Shown: piece after piece, positions 32,613 through 33,679 of the stretch
How positions within the stretch are numbered: position 1 is the first letter of the stretch
Layout: each line of letters opens with the position of its first letter
NCBI GenBank assembly: GCA_944372365.1
Contig: CALVYP010000007.1
Coordinates: 1 to 33,679, forward strand
Length of the DNA: 33,679 nt
DNA from: an uncultured Clostridia bacterium
GTDB lineage: Bacteria > Bacillota > Clostridia > Christensenellales > UBA1242
Direction: 5' to 3'
Translations under genes and position numbers: made by a program
The notes under the pieces: generated by a model
Told to the model about the DNA's origin: nothing
The model's input: the letters and a program-made list of their open reading frames with translations, nothing else
The model's database searches: none

Positions 32613-32642
32613 TTGACATTATTCTTGCGATTGTGATAGTAT
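32613..32642 (+). promoter_or_regulatory. Promoter for the stand-alone 23S gene
   Basis: Perfect TTGACA (32613-32618) with a -10 at 32635-32642 (GATAGT at 16 bp, or TGA-extended TAGTAT at 18 bp). It follows the A-tract region. No 16S lies upstream, so 23S is transcribed from here. Confidence 0.75.
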
Positions 32643-32999
32643 ATCAATGCTGACCCACTTGGGGCGGCTGATGCCGCTTGTCAGCAATAGAACCTTGACA
32701 ACTACATAACAGTTAAAGATATCAAATATCAGTTACGAGTTATCTGTAAACAAATGTTTACTTTTTAACGAGTAATACAAATATTTGCATATTTCAATTA
32801 ACGCTAAGTTCAATGTATATTGAATAGAGTTATCTTTATTAGATAGATGACTGCAAACTTAGTTTTTGATGTTAGACAAGGAGAACGCAGGTTTCGAGGA
32901 AGGAGTTTACATTCGTAAAAGACTGACGACAAATCAAGTTCGACGCAGTATAGCGCAAAAAGAAAGTTTGCAAGCGAAAATGCTAAGAAATCCAATTAT
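32643..32999 (+). other. 23S rRNA leader with spacer-like sequence; no protein gene
   Basis: This 357-nt stretch holds no credible protein gene. It begins with a long hairpin (TGCTGAC 32648-32654 with GTCAGCA 32680-32686, inner stem GCGGC/GCCGC). Next is AACCTTGACAACTACATAAC (32691-32710), which resembles the CTTTGAAAACT boxA-type motif found before 23S in Bacillota 16S-23S spacers. The rest is AT-rich leader ending near the 23S 5' end, presumably including the 5' half of the 23S processing stem. A second, weak promoter (TTGACA 32695-32700) cannot be excluded. Confidence 0.6.

Positions 33000-33679
<680 letters not shown>

Overview
The window is AT-rich bacterial chromosome using the standard code (TGA is a real stop, for example in addB, tatD and ricT). 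Gene families and order (addB-addA, holB-ricT-trmN6, tatD-rsmA, spmA-spmB, uppP) point to a member of the Bacillota (Firmicutes), probably an uncultivated clostridia-like lineage. The rank is inferred from gene content only. The genome is compact: most neighbours overlap or share terminators, and several terminators sit over stop codons of converging genes.

Layout. Positions 1-54 are the 3' end of 16S rRNA with an intact anti-Shine-Dalgarno. No 23S follows; hairpins and a strong bidirectional terminator come next. 201-4130 holds small uncharacterised genes: a soluble protein, three tandem four-helix membrane paralogs, another soluble protein and a possible Myb/SANT-like DNA-binding protein. 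4170-10231 encodes the AddB-AddA recombination nuclease. 10320-12728 encodes a membrane-anchored coiled-coil protein with four evenly spaced AT-hooks. 12819-16207 encodes UppP and a P-type calcium ATPase. 16417-18891 is the holB-ricT-trmN6 operon. spmB/spmA run leftward at 18947-20031, divergent from tatD-rsmA (20099-21654). A small antisense gene, an HD-domain hydrolase, a 525-residue one-helix acidic protein and pyrophosphatase ppa follow. 24707-24783 is a stand-alone tRNA-Ala(UGC). 24935-32117 encodes three tandem paralogous polytopic membrane proteins of about 740-840 residues that resemble the VirB6/TrbL class of type IV secretion inner-membrane proteins. A 72-residue protein follows, then 23S rRNA from about 33000 with its own promoter, running out of the window.

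Main points. (1) 16S, tRNA-Ala and 23S lie in canonical order and orientation but are spread over 33 kb with separate promoters and terminators: an unlinked, 'exploded' rRNA operon. (2) Five genes (2495-3331 minus, addB, holB, spmA, tatD) lack a Shine-Dalgarno and have a -10-like hexamer ending exactly 6 nt before the start codon, as expected for leaderless transcripts. (3) The triplicated VirB6/TrbL-like genes have no visible ATPase, coupling protein, relaxase or integrase nearby, and share a conserved C-terminal module behind divergent tails. (4) The AT-hook membrane protein is a candidate membrane-nucleoid tether. Functions for (3) and (4) are inference.
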